A stretch of 64,000 nucleotides of DNA from Agriotes lineatus (taxonomy: Eukaryota; Arthropoda; Insecta; Coleoptera; Elateridae): contig CALNHX010001040.1 of NCBI GenBank assembly GCA_940337035.1, positions 124,001-188,000 on the forward strand. The letters run 5' to 3'. Position 1 is the first letter of the stretch. Every line of letters begins with the position of its first letter. Both the position numbers and the translations under genes were made by a program. Shown piece by piece: positions 30,834 through 41,934 of the stretch. Below the pieces are notes generated by a model, which had not been told where the DNA came from, did no database searches, and worked only from the letters and a program-made list of their open reading frames with translations.

Positions 30834-31734
30834 TTACATAGGGATAAAAAATTCAACTATTTTTACTCTACAAACAGCCTTAGCAAAATTTGCCTTAACT
30901 GAAATAGGTCTATTGTAATATTTAGCGAAAACCTTTGATTGCTTGCCCCAACCTGCAGTTTTCCTAATTAATTCTACACTAACCCCTCGTACTTTTGCTG
31001 ATGACGTAGCTGCATGACGAGTGCTGTGAGCCGTGAAAGTATTCTCATCCAATCCACTACTTGTTTGTGAGCTTGCAGACCGATGTGGTTTTTTAAATGT
31101 TATGAATAGCTTGGTACAATTTTTTCTAATGCCCTTTGTTCTTAATAAATAAACGTATAATGTTTCTGCTGGGCAGATCTGCGGTTTCTCCCTGAACCAA
31201 GAGATGTTTGGAACAGGTTTGAATTTAACTTGTCCAGAAGTCTTTATTGCATTTGGAATCTTATTTCAATTCCTTCTTCTGCAATAGTTACATTATTAGT
31301 ATTTATTATCGACAGAGTCTGTACCCTATGTGCTGTAACCAAGGTTAGCAGGGTGGCTAGTTTGAGGGTTAGTTTTTCAAGTATTAAATCTGTTATTGGA
31401 TACCAATTCTCTAACAGGTTTAGTACAATCTGCAGATCCCATGTTACCTGGTATTTGAGTCTGGTAGGTTTCAAACGGAAAAACCCTTAAATATTCTCTT
31501 TGTAAGGTCCTCTCTTCCTACCCATGATCCCCAGATTAACGATAACACTGACTTGTATGAATTCAATGTTCCATATGAGGCTCCTGAATGGAAGCGCTCA
31601 GTTAAGAACTCAATAATCAGTTGAATTGTCCCTGCATACGGGGATAACCCCCTGTTTGAGCTGAACTGCCACCAAAGCTTTAGCCCCCGGTTATATTGGT
31701 TCCGAGTCCGTGGTACTAGAGATGTTAAAATCAC
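30834..31734 (-). pseudogene. DIRS-like tyrosine recombinase
   Basis: Three overlapping open parts follow. 31734-31471 is the N-terminal core-binding domain (RTRNQYNRGLKLWWQF, then LIIEFLTERFHSGASYGTLN). 31474-31244 holds LATLLTLVTAHRVQTLS with the first catalytic Arg. 31052-30834 holds FTAHSTRHAATSSAK (His-x-x-Arg) and VFAKYYNRPI (nucleophile Tyr). The R-HxxR-Y set is complete. A frameshift near 31240 and another near 31472 separate the parts. It would integrate the circular DNA without a target duplication. Confidence 0.88.
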
Positions 31735-31736
31735 CT

Positions 31737-31958
31737 CTATTGATGGTGCCGGGACTTTCCTCCTGAGGAATTCCTCGCTGATAACAGCCCTACAGCCAGA
31801 GTAAGGTTCTTGTATAACGGGTGCGGGGTCAATGCCTTAAATAAGGGAAACCATGGTTGTGTCGTCCACAGTGGTGCTACCACGATGCCTTGTGCTTTAT
31901 CACAACGGATCTTTCGAATGGTTTTTAAAACCATTGAGAAAGGAGGAAAGGCATACAA
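31737..31958 (-). pseudogene. DIRS-like pol, region between RNase H and recombinase
   Basis: The minus frame reads YAFPPFSMVLKTIRKIRCDK, then APLWTTQPWFPLF and LSARNSSGG. The W-x-x-QPWxPLL segment after RNase H is characteristic of DIRS-type pol. It continues from 32062 after the MITE insertion and ends before the recombinase. Confidence 0.75.
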
Positions 31959-32063
31959 AAAGAAATTACTCCATGATACTGTGAAGGCATCTACATTCTC
32001 ACATCCGGGTCAGGCTGCCAAGCCACATACCTACTACATTTAGAATTGACTCTTGATGCAAAC

Positions 32064-32461
32064 ACGGACAGGGACGTTTAGGCGCCGCAACTTTAGGCGC
32101 GAGGACAGTTATTAGTCGCCACATGAAGGAAATTCCCATTATTCTTGATTTTAAATTTTGTTGTTAGGTAATTATTGCAGTCATTAATGTTGAAGAAAAA
32201 TTTAAACCTTTATAAACAATATATATTCAGCTTTTTACGAGTCTTCTTCAGTGTTAAAGTTTTACATATTTACATAGTCAATTTACCTTTTATCGATTAC
32301 GGACAATTAGTTATTTACATTTTGTATATGGATAGTTTAACGTAGTGAAATTATATGGTGTGTATAATTCCACCACGTTAAACTATCCATATACAAAATG
32401 TAAATAACTTATTTTCCGCTGTCCACGCGCCTAAAGTTGCGGCGCCTAAACGTCCTAGACC
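32064..32461. mobile_element. 398-bp MITE with 9-bp target duplication
   Basis: A perfect GATGCAAAC duplication lies at 32055-32063 and 32462-32470. The inverted ends share GGACGTTTAGGCGCCGCAAC followed by TTTAGGCGCG, so the motif TTTAGGCGC appears twice in each terminus. A second perfect hairpin (AGTTATTTACATTTTGTATA... at 32310-32405) lies inside. A 9-bp duplication suits Mutator-like elements, but I do not recognise the family. It interrupts the DIRS RNase H to recombinase linker. Confidence 0.85.
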
Positions 32462-32470
32462 GATGCAAAC

Positions 32471-33110
32471 AAATCAATCTCTGGAGAACCAAAAGCAGCC
32501 ACGATCCTACTAAAGACATCGTCTGCCAGCTCCTATTTTAACTTAAACCTACTACGTCTTGACTCCCTATCTGCCTTAGTGTTCTCACTAGATCATATGT
32601 AAGATGCAAACACCCAAATGCTTCTTACCTCACACCACTGCCATAGGTTCCTAGCTAACTGATTTAACTTGGGAAATTGTACGCCCCCCATCTATTTATA
32701 TAAGAGATGGCAGTAGTGTTGTCTATCCTCACTAAAATCTCACAAATTGTACAAACTTTAGCAAAACATTTTAAACCAAGTAACGCTGTTAATAGCTCTA
32801 CATAGTCAATGTGTTGTTCTTTCTCAATTTGGTTCCAAAACCCATGAGCCCTTTGACCTCCACAAAAAAAAAACCAAACCTTGTTGAAGATGCGTCTGTA
32901 AACAATTTTTAGCCTGAACTTAAACTGTCTAATTGGGTTTACAGAAAGCTGTATATTTCTTATCCACCAATCAAAATCGGCTGCTAATTCGTGAGAGATA
33001 ACCAAGTGGCTGTCAAGATCATTATTACACTGTTGCAATGCCAAAAACGTTTGCCTTTCAAGTTTTTTCGAGTAAACCCAGCCAAAGGCACGCTGCGGTT
33101 AACATACCAA
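32471..33110 (-). pseudogene. DIRS-like RT tail and RNase H domain
   Basis: The minus frame reads GWVYSKKLERQTFLALQQCN, FDWWIRN, HGFWNQIEKEQHIDYVELL, CEILVRIDNTTAISYINR, then LNQLARNLWQWCE and SSENTKADRESR. These are the RNase H landmarks of DIRS elements (E in xLEL, D in RIDNTTA, D in NxxAD). The canonical second-sheet Asp position (TDAS) falls in the altered WFFFCGGQ part. Stops occur after NFPS and later. RT blocks upstream are missing, and sequence runs directly into the terminal repeat. Confidence 0.8.
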
Positions 33111-33114
33111 TGAG

Positions 33115-33253
33115 GTGTGCATAAAACCTCAGCATTAGTCAGCATTGGATAACGGGAAAGATTTTGATTTCCGGTTATAAACTTGTGGCGGTGCCTAGCG
33201 GCAAAGAGAAGAACTACTGAGTGATCATTGAAGGTAAAGCAGAGTACTATAAT
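33115..33253. repeat. DIRS right inverted terminal repeat
   Basis: It is the reverse complement of 30394-30530 with about 10% differences (GGAAAGATTTTGATTTCCGG at 33156, CACTCAATGATC-type sequence in complement at 33220). It ends ACTATAAT at 33253, exactly where the RTE frame resumes. Confidence 0.85.
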
Positions 33254-34690
33254 GATAAAATATGGTCATCAAGCAATTATAAACCAATTACAACGAATCT
33301 ACAATGAATGCTTGACGGAATCCAGAATACCGGATGCTTGGTTAAATGCCTTAGTGGTCCTAATCTTTAAGAAAGGGAACAAAAATAAACTAGAGAATTA
33401 CAGACCTATCAGCCCGCTGTTGGTGCTGTACAAGATGTTTACAAGGATTATAACACAGACTCACAAATAAATGCGATAATTAGCAGCCAAGACAACAGGC
33501 CGAATTTAAAGGGCGATATAGCACAATGGTTCATCTGCAGACAATACGAATGCTAAAAGAAAAGGCAAATGAATACAACATAAAATTGTAGGTAGTGATG
33601 ATAGACTACGAAAAGGCATTTGACTCGATAGAGATGTGGGCAGTCTTAAATGCGCTAAGCAACTTTGGAATAGATGATATACTACTCCAGTCTTATTAAA
33701 TATATATATGCAAATGCTACAGCACAAATAACAACACAAATAAAAACTAACGCAATCAAGATACATCGTGGCGTACGCCAAGGAAACTCAATTTCCCTCA
33801 AACTGTTTACACTAGCTTTGGAAGATATGTTCAGAACACTAGATTGGGAAGAAGAAGGCATAACAATAGGTGGCGAAAAGCTGAACCACTTGAGATTCAC
33901 TGATGACATAACACTGATAGCAGAAAATAGAACGGAACTTCAAGAGATGATAGAGGAACTGAATAAAAAAGTAAAACAGATTGGAATAAAAATAAACATT
34001 AACAAAACAAAATACTTAACTAATGAAACAGAAGAACAACAAGACATCACACTAGAAGACAAAATAATAGAGAAAGTGAAAGCATTTATATATCTAGGAC
34101 AAAAATTAGAAGTATCAAAGAACAATTTCTCAGCAGATCTAGATAAAAGAATATCACTGGCTTGGTCAGCGTTCGGAAGACTACAAGACGTATTTAAGTC
34201 AGACATACCAAATACCTTAAAAGCACAAACTTTTGACCAGTATGTGTTGCCAATTATAACATCCACAGAGACATGGGCCATAAACAAAGGTATAAAACAT
34301 AAACTCCAGGTTACACAAAGAGCAATGGAAAGAAGAATACTGACTGTCAAGCTACAAGATCGAATACCAAATATAGAAATACGAAGATCTGAAGTAACCG
34401 AAGTAATATAATGTCTATGTACCTTAAGATAGAATTCGGCGGGGCACATAGGAAGAATGCAAGATAATAGATGAACATGAAAGATCATGGAGCGGAGGCC
34501 CCGAGGTAACAAAAGAAGCAGAGGAAGGCCGCAGACCAGATAAACGGACAATGTTAAGAGAGGGGCAGGCAGAGTGTGACTGGATGAGGAAGACAAACAA
34601 TAGAGAAGAATGGAACCAACCTAAGGGGGGCTTACATCCGACGATGGATGACATAAGCTGCAGAACAAGATCATAAAAACATCATCACAG
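33254..34690 (+). pseudogene. RTE-like LINE ORF2, reverse transcriptase and C-terminus
   Basis: Pieces in order: IKYGHQAIINQLQRIYNECL, VVLIFKKGNKNKLENYRPIS (block 1), a shifted DYEKAFDSIE block at about 33600, IHRGVRQGNSISLKLFTLAL (block 4) and LRFTDDITLIAENRTEL (catalytic box FTDD instead of FADD). The long open part is 33674-34411. YVLPIITSTETWAI and later REGQAECDWMRKTNNREEW complete the C-terminus. At least three shifts. Confidence 0.85.
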
Positions 34691-34699
34691 CTTATAGAC

Positions 34700-35469
34700 A
34701 GCAAGATGCTGACTTACATAATCAAATAAACTTTTTAATAATTCAGTTCTTTGTTAAAAACGATAAAAATTCTGAAAATGGTAATTCAGTACATTATTTT
34801 GACCATTTTAAACAACCGCAATACAACCAAGCGATTTTAATTTTCTTATTATTGATTTTTATAACTCATCCCACAGTTAAAGGCTATATTTGCTGCTAGA
34901 TTTAGGTTACAAATAATCTACTGGTTTTGATTAGGTATGCTTATTTGTAATTTATTTACACATATTTGGAGTGGTTTTGGTACAGTTTTCCTAAACACCA
35001 CGCAGAATAGTCGACCCAGAAGTTCAAAAACTGCACAATTTACAAACAAATATCCTAGGATAATTTGCTCCAAGTACAAGATGCACTAATATTGCTGATC
35101 ATCAAAATGACATCATAGACCAAGGTTACCTGAAATCATATCTCACCTGTTGGTAATTTATTTAGAAATTAGGTGAGCCGAACTATACAGAAATATATCA
35201 AAGCTTGTGCTTTTTTCCACTTTTATCAAGAAATGTTAACTGATTAAATGGATAAATATTATTGTAGGGGATCGTATAAGAAAACTGTTTCCTGTTAACA
35301 TTGTATTTTTTTTATATGACAGCATGTGTAATATCAACTAAAGTAGTTTATGATTTGAACTAAAGATTTTGGGTAGGTACTACTTTATACAAAACATTGT
35401 TTACAGACATTGTCTTTGTTCCCAGCCTTATTATTACCTACTACAGGGGTATCATAATTTCTTTTTTGG
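34700..35469. other. AT-rich interval, no gene seen
   Basis: No frame with recognisable motifs was found. It separates the RTE-like LINE end from the second DIRS-like relic, whose upstream limit is uncertain. Confidence 0.4.
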
Positions 35470-36470
35470 GTATATTTACACGTTAAAATATTATGGTTGC
35501 CAAAGCCGAATTGAGCATTGTAGTACAGTTAGTAATCAAAATCATTAAAGCCATTTTTAAGACAAAATTTGTGTTGTTTCTTCGGCGGTTTTTGGAGTAT
35601 TTGGGTCTCTTGATAACGAATGGTGCAACACAGTGAAACCAAAGTCTGGTACTATTGTTCAAAAGCTTCATAGAACATCCCCGTACATTTTCAGTGGTGG
35701 AATAGGGTTATTGCAACAACTTTGAACCCAGTAAGACTACACCAGTTTACGTTAGAAATTTTTACTAACGCACGTTTAACTGGTTGCGGAGCTTGTGCCA
35801 ATGAAGAAAAGGCACATGGTTGGTAGAATGCTGAACAAAGGCTCTTTCATATAAATAAGTTGTAGTTGTTCGCAGTTTTATATGGACTGAAGTCAGTGGC
35901 GTAACTAAGGGGGGTGATATGGGTGTCGGAACACCCCCCAGAGGCTTTAGGAATAACTAAAATTCGTCTGAACCAAAAAATCTAAAATTACATTGTAATA
36001 ATGTATAATTGAATATCAATTATTACATTCGGAATTCGGACTCGACCATTTTTTAAATTTTGAATAAGTATGTATTATTTCATTTCTTATTATAATGGTG
36101 ATGGTTTAATGCAACAGGCAGGAGGCGCAAATTACAATTTACAAAACTTGTTAAGTAAAAAAAAAATATTCACACTTATGCAGTATACAATACCACTACT
36201 AAATGTCTAAATGATAACTGACATCAGAACTGACTGAATACAGCGAGCACATGCTTATATGACATTTCGATTTCTTATCATTAATGGTTCTACGAAACTT
36301 GAAGCTATGGGCTGCAAATTACTTAGTAAGCACATACCTACCATATCCTAATCAGTCGCTGTGCACATACGTTACATTGCTATTGTATTGCCTTGCAAAC
36401 TACGAACTAGTTTTAGTATTTTCTTCTGTGATAAAGCCGCCGAGTTTCAAAATCGTGTTAAATCATCAAA

Positions 36471-38720
36471 TGGCTGAGAAAAAGGACAAACGACAACTTC
36501 CCATATCGAATTTTTTTATAAAAAAGCAAAAAACAAACGCTAAAGAACAAAATACTAGTTCTTCTAATAAACCTATCGAGTCCAAAAGTACTGTGATATC
36601 GCTAGCTTCTACAAGTGCAGACAGTGAGTCCATACCTAATGATATTAGCTTGTTTGTAAACCAAAACCGCCATCAGAGAACTGCTGCTGAAATACGGGAA
36701 ATTTTAGACAATGTATGGATACCGTCTGAAGATTTAATTTTTCCTGGTACAGAGTAATACGGTCTCCACAAAGCAGGGATAAGAAGAAAACCTACGTTCT
36801 CCGTTTTCAACATCATTGGCTAAAGCGGTTTCCTTGGTTAGTATATTCGGCGAGAGAAAATAGTGCATATTGCAAATATTGCGTATTATTTGCTAGAAGT
36901 GAAGAAGGTGTCAATTCACAGGAACTTGGTGTTATGATGAAGAAAGGTTTCACAAAATGGAAGAAAGCAATAGAATCATTTACTCGTCATGTTTCTCTAA
37001 AATACCACACCAATTGTGTTGCTGATGCTGAACGTTTTAAACAAACATGGAAAAGACCTGAATTATCAATAGAAAACAGAATCAACCACGAGCGCCTGCA
37101 ACAAATTTTGGAAAACAGAAGAAAACTTGTTCCGATCATTGAAGCAGTATTATTATGTGGTCGGCAGGAATTGGCGCTTCGTGGACATCGTGATTCTGGT
37201 AATATGTCCATATCAGAGGAACCAGAAAAGAACGAAGAAAACTTTCGCGCAGCCATTCGTTATAGAGCAAAAGGCGATGCCAATCTACAGGCTACTTTAG
37301 AGGGACCGGGTTATAAGTATCTCAGTCCGAAAATCCAAAATTCCATATTAGAAGCTTGCAATGATATTCTGCTGAAACAAGTTATTGACAATGTTAACAA
37401 GGCTAAGTGTTTTGCTGTTCTGGCGGACGAAACTTCGGATATATCTGGCGTTGAGCAAGTTTCCATATGTGCCAGATATGTTAACACCGAAACAAAAACG
37501 CTTTGCGAAGATTTTCTGAACTTTGTCCCTACATCGGATTTAACCGGTGCAGGTCTATCTGACCTAATTTTGACCAGTCTCCAATCATTCGGCATCGACA
37601 CGGCGTATCTTCGTGGTCAAGGTTATGACGGGGCTGCAGCAATGTCCGGTGCCTTCAAAGGGATACAAGCACATGTTTCTCGGGTTCATCCACTTGCAAT
37701 TTGCACTCACTGTGCCGCCCATTCATTGCATTTAGTTGTATCCAAGGCTTGTGAAGTTGTAGGTATCCGGTACTGCATTGGTGTTATTGGTAAGACGCAT
37801 GCTTTTTTTAGTTCACCAAAACGCAAAGATATCTTATGCAAAGAAATCGAAAATTCAGAATGTACAACAAACGTTAAAACTTTGAAAAGAAATTGTGCTA
37901 CACGCTGGATTGAAAGTTACCATTCTGTGAGCGATTCTTTTGAGCTTTTAATGCCAGTATTGGAATCTTTAGATGTCATTGAAAACTGGAGGGACGCAGA
38001 TACGTCACGAGATGCAACACTGCTAAAGAACGGAATTTCACAACCGCAATTTTTGGTATCATTGCTTGTCTTACGTCAAGTGTTCGGCATTGGCCTCCCA
38101 CTTAGCATGCACTTACAAAAGATAAACACTGACCTTAAGTCTTCTTTAAATATGGCGATTGTTGCGCAGAGGGAACTACAAGCTCTACACGATGATGCTG
38201 ATAATCAGTTTCACAAAATCTTTGAGGAAGCAAAACACATATGCAAAAAGCTTGGAGTTGTCGTAAATATTCCCAGGATTACGGGTAGGCAAAAGCATCG
38301 TCCGAATCCACACCTTCATGCGCCTGAAGATTATTATCGTGTCACGATCTATATTCCGTTCATAGAACTTTTTGCTTCCGAACTGGAACATAGATTCATT
38401 AGAAACAGTGATATATTTAATGGATTTCAAGTACTGTTTCCATCTTCAAATTTCTTTCCCCTTTCCAGTGAGGAAGAAAGTGATTTCGCAGTTCTTCTAG
38501 AATCGTACACTACCGATCTCAACAAACCTCCTTCGAACGTGATTGCTGAGTTCAAATTATATCGGAAATGCCAAAATATACAACATCTTCCATATAAGAC
38601 GGCAATGGATGCGCTAGCTACGTGCAATAAGGATATGTTTCCCAACATTTTCAAGTTACTGCAAATCCTTGCAACGATTCCTGTGTCAACTGCAACAGCT
38701 GAATGATCATTCTCCACCTT
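36471..38720 (+). pseudogene. hAT transposase, nearly intact (ZMYM/TTF zinc-finger type)
   Basis: The start is taken as MAEKKDKRQLPISNFFIKKQ at 36471; the ATG at 36284 only extends the frame. After a TAA at 36755 the frame shifts through a TTF-type zinc-finger region (AYCKYCVLFARSEEG), then a 590-codon open part (36934-38706) follows: LEACNDILLKQV, VLADETSDISGVEQ (first catalytic Asp in DET), GYDGAAAMSG (second Asp), CTHCAAHSLHLVVS, NCATRWIESYHS and LATIPVSTATAE. A TGA replaces the usual Arg in the ATAERSFS dimerisation motif, and SFSTL follows it. Few lesions separate it from a full gene. Confidence 0.9.
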
Positions 38721-38726
38721 AATAGT

Positions 38727-39200
38727 ATATTACAGCCCGAGATGGGAAGTGTTTCATTACTGTCGAGAGATTAGTTAGCTGATTGAGACGCGAAGCGTCG
38801 AAATCAGCTATTATCTCGAGACTAAGAAAACTTCCTGTCGAGGTTTGTATACTATTTTATTCGCAACCACTTTATTCTAAACAATAATTGGAAAAATTAT
38901 TATATTATGATACAAGTTGCGACGCGCATGAGTGGATCAACAAGATTCCCAGTATCCCTACCTACTCAGCGGTCGGAAATGTACTTCCCGCACTCACTTC
39001 TCGCACTTGAGCGGAAAGTGAGTGCGGGAAGTAACGAGCTGAAATGTACGACTTCCCCCACTCAAATGAGGTCAGGAATGTTAACATTACATATATGGCT
39101 GCAAATAAAAAGAATTATGACTTACCTCCGAAATACAACATTGTTCTGTAGGCTGAATGTATTGGCAATGCTCTCCATTCAAACTTGAATTACTACTGTA
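38727..39200. repeat. Hairpin-rich insert after the hAT transposase C-terminus
   Basis: The dimerisation domain ends abruptly at about 38720, and what follows has hairpins: AGCTGATTGAGACGCGAAGC...AATCAGCT near 38776-38811, and CTTCCCGCACTCACTT with its complement at 38983-39033. It is probably a separate insertion in the 3' end of the hAT gene, but no target duplication was resolved. Confidence 0.5.
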
Positions 39201-40080
39201 AGTTGTTTACAATTGTAATGATTTTATTGTTTATAAATAAACAGTATAGTTGCTTTCATTTCTATAGGACTTGCAGATCTAACAACTAATTTTTTACAGT
39301 CAAAATGACATTTAACATTTTCATAGGTTAGAGTTATTGCAAGACAGGTATATCTTCCAATTTTGCTTTACAAGCAAGCTAAGTTGTTATTTATTTAGCA
39401 AATAATTGTTTCTGACTTCTTTTGGTTAATAAGCAAATAAAATGCCAAACTAGTTAATTTCACCTATTTAAATAGATGTCTGTGAATATCAGTTAGTAAA
39501 TTCTTAAATCTAACTAGGTGGTCTACACTGCCAAGAGGTTAAATCAGGGTCTCCGCAAATCCTATAGAAATTAAATCAACTATACTTTATGGTAGGTACG
39601 CTCTTTTTTTTTAGTTCTTATTGTAAGGTTGATCACTCTCCCAGAACACCCCCCAGAGCAAAATCTTAGTTACGCCACTGACTGAAGTGTTTGGCTAGTG
39701 AGTTACAGAGTTGCGAAATGTTATTAAGTAGGTATAAATAATACCATGGCGGTAGATTACATAAATCGAACGAGAGGTACACGGTGTTCTCAATTAAATA
39801 AAATAATTAAATAAATTTGGCAAGGTGTGACAGAAGAAATACGTGAATCTTTGCTTCATTTACTACACGTAGTTCTCAGGATAATAAAGATGCAGATTCT
39901 GAATCTCGTATTCTATCACCAAAGACGGTGTGTGAGAGCATTTAAATTACCTGTTAGTACTTTCGGTTCCCAAGAAATAGATCTATTTGTATCAAGTATC
40001 AATAAAAAATACAAGAAATACATTTTGTGGTATAAAGATCCAGGTTCCTTGGCGCTCGATGCATTCACGCAGTCTTGAAC

Positions 40081-40592
40081 CAAATTAAATTTTTAATGCC
40101 TTCCCACCTTTCTCCTTGATTTTGAGAACTTTACAAAAAATTGTAACAGTTACAGTAGAAGAAGGGCAGAGAAACCTGATGAACCATGAATTAAATTCTA
40201 TTCTATTATAGCACTTTACATGAAACCGAAAAAGTTATTGCAGAATTCTCAAGAATAATTTGATTTCAGTTGATTTGAAATGATGTACCAAATAAGTTTT
40301 AGGGGAAGCAAGAACGATTTCCCCTACATATATTAAACTTAATCGGGGAACACACTGTATGTGTTACTACCTTGTATTCTCTGATCTGTTCAGACAAAGT
40401 GGTTCGTATAATTACGAATGAAACTTCACAGATAAGTTCGTTTGATCGTTCAATAGTTGTGCTTTTTGAATAAGAATATTCCAATCTGAGTACTGATACA
40501 CGACATATTAAAAATGAAGTTGGATAGTTAGTTATTCATTAAATTTTGTTGTTTTAAAAATACTGTATTCTATTTTACTGGTAATTAAAATT
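40081..40592. other. No gene seen
   Basis: AT-rich DNA after the DIRS-like relic without recognised motifs. Confidence 0.4.
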
Positions 40593-41138
40593 AGGTTTGT
40601 TCGTAAATCATACACCCATTATTTTCCGGGGTAGTGTAGTACAGTGCAGTGCAGGATGATATTGCATAAAGTGTACAATAGGTTGCGCGACACTAGATTT
40701 GTTCGTTTTTAACCTCAATTACAGGTGCTGTAACTTGTACGCGCGAAGTATGAATAGTATTGCTACAAATGTGTTATTATATAAATAGGTAGCCTTCATT
40801 AGTTAAAATAGGCGAACCCGAACGTAAATACTCTAAATGTGCCTTTTTTACTGGGATTTCATCATCCATTTTTATCAAACTCTCAAATTTTATGTGAAAA
40901 ATACGTCAACAACCAAATCACAACAAAAATCATAACCTCACAGTACGTCGCTGCACTTCCGTACACCACCTCCGGAGTCGGTGTAGGAAAGTACGCCCTA
41001 GTGTACAATATTCAGCTTGCACTAGCGTTTACGAACAGGTCATTAGTTACACTCAATTTATGCACTGTTAAAAACAAACGTCATTTACGAAAGTAGTGTA
41101 CACTAGAACTTGCAGTGCAGAGTTTACGAACAGACCTA
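40593..41138. mobile_element. Inverted-repeat element (MITE), about 545 bp
   Basis: The ends AGGTTTGTTCGTAAATC and GAGTTTACGAACAGACCT are complementary, and the interior repeats related sequence (GTTTACGAACAGGTC at 41026, TTTACGAAAGTAGTG at 41084). The flanks suggest a TA or TTA/TAA target. The 85-codon frame at 40839-41096 lies wholly inside it and is not a gene. Confidence 0.65.
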
Positions 41139-41450
41139 GTGTTACTGTATTTATTACCCTTATGTAAATACAGCAATAAATTTTACGATAGCGCCCGAAA
41201 TGCTATTTTATGTATGCTACTTGCATTACAGAACATTGCAGCTAATTAAATGTAAATCAAGCAATAACTGATACCAACATTTTATTATCTATGGTTACAC
41301 AAAACTATACACAAGAAACTTTAACCTAGTTCTCCAAATTTTAATTTTTCCTGCATCTACAAAATCTAAATAGGTACATCTCGTAACAGTCTCTTTTTAA
41401 AACAGATATAAGAATTTGATTATATTGACACAAATTATATTTTAACTAAG
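41139..41450. other. No gene seen
   Basis: AT-rich spacer between two inverted-repeat elements. Confidence 0.4.
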
Positions 41451-41712
41451 TGAGCCACCAACTGTTTTTTAGCCTGTGATTCCTGTAATACGTTTGGCAG
41501 TACTGAAGTGTATTGGTGTTGACACTGTTAGTCTATGTCAAATTTGAGGTTAGCAGGTTAGGTTGTGTTTGTTATTTGACCCAAACTGATGTAAAACCTA
41601 ACATGCTAACCTCGAATTTGATATAGACTGCCAGTGTCAACAACAATAGACTTCAGCACAGCCAAACGTACAACACAAATCACAGCCAACTCTGAAAAAA
41701 AATTGTAGCTCA
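41451..41712. repeat. 260-bp palindromic element
   Basis: Outer GTGAGC and GCTCAC, then TTGGTGTTGACACTG with CAGTGTCAACAAC, and GAGGTTAGCAGGTTAGGT with ACCTAACATGCTAACCTC form long arms around a loop near 41580. Noncoding MITE-like. Confidence 0.8.
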
Positions 41713-41934
41713 CATGTTACAATCGACCATTTAAAACAAACGACTGAACTTAACGACAACTTAGTTTTACATACATAAATTAAAACTAAAATTTGGTCAC
41801 ATTTAACACAAACTACATTTTACATATAATCTACAATTTGAAACAAAATGTTGAACTTACTGACAATTTAATTTTACATAGGTATTTAATTTTACATAGG
41901 TAAGTTAAACCTAAATTCCTAACATAAATTACAA

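Larger units (their letters stand above)
27006..33253 (-). mobile_element. DIRS-like tyrosine-recombinase retrotransposon (RT mostly deleted)
   Basis: The ends are defined by the flanking RTE frame and by the internal complementary region. In minus-strand order it has a right terminal repeat (33115-33253), RT tail and RNase H (32470-33110), a linker (31737-31958), a tyrosine recombinase (30834-31734), the internal complementary region (about 30590-30740), and the left terminal repeat (30394-30530 plus 27006-27033). The terminal repeats are inverted, there is no target duplication, and a recombinase replaces integrase: the DIRS plan. Gag and nearly all RT are absent. Confidence 0.85.
26340..34690 (+). 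mobile_element. RTE-like LINE, split by a DIRS-like element
   Basis: The plus strand gives the linker before RT (26340-27005), then after a 6.2-kb insertion the RT and C-terminal part (33254-34690). The join of GAAAT (to 27005) and GATAAAATATGG (from 33254) restores the conserved sequence before the KYGxQAI block. The endonuclease is missing. The element ends in a coding tail with RGRGRP-like residues near 34490-34530 and stops near 34675. Confidence 0.8.
35894..39680 (+). mobile_element. 3.8-kb hAT transposon with transposase
   Basis: Perfect 8-bp duplications ACTGAAGT lie at 35886-35893 and 39681-39688. The ends are CAGTGGCGTAACTAAG and CTTAGTTACGCCACTG. GGTGTCGGAACACCCCCCAG near the left end mirrors AGAACACCCCCCAGAG near the right. 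It encodes a hAT transposase (36471-38720). This is a different hAT family from the TAGTGATGGG-ended elements. Confidence 0.95.
35470..40080 (+). pseudogene. DIRS-like RT/RNase H relic, split by a hAT transposon
   Basis: The left part (35470-35893) reads RRFLEYLGLLITNGAT (connection), LEIFTNARLTGCGACANEEK and HINKLxLFAVLYGLK (RNase H). After the hAT the frame resumes CLASELQSCEMLL. The right part (39827-40078) carries LPVSTFGSQEIDLFVSSINK and YILWYKDPGSLALDAFTQS, the end of the DIRS RNase H region. Stops and shifts are frequent, and no terminal repeats or recombinase were found, so only this part of pol survives. Confidence 0.75.

Noticed and set aside
27006..33253. Reading the recombinase as a phage or crypton integrase
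   Set aside because: It adjoins an RNase H domain, inverted terminal repeats and an internal complementary region, which together define a DIRS-like retrotransposon.
33940..34596. 218-codon minus-strand frame
   Set aside because: Shadow of the RTE-like RT (TDD block on plus strand).
36284..36470. Upstream ATG extending the hAT transposase by 62 codons
   Set aside because: The extension is hydrophobic and unlike hAT N-termini; the MAEKKDKRQ start with a basic, Lys-rich beginning fits the family.
40839..41096. 85-codon plus-strand frame
   Set aside because: Wholly inside an inverted-repeat element.
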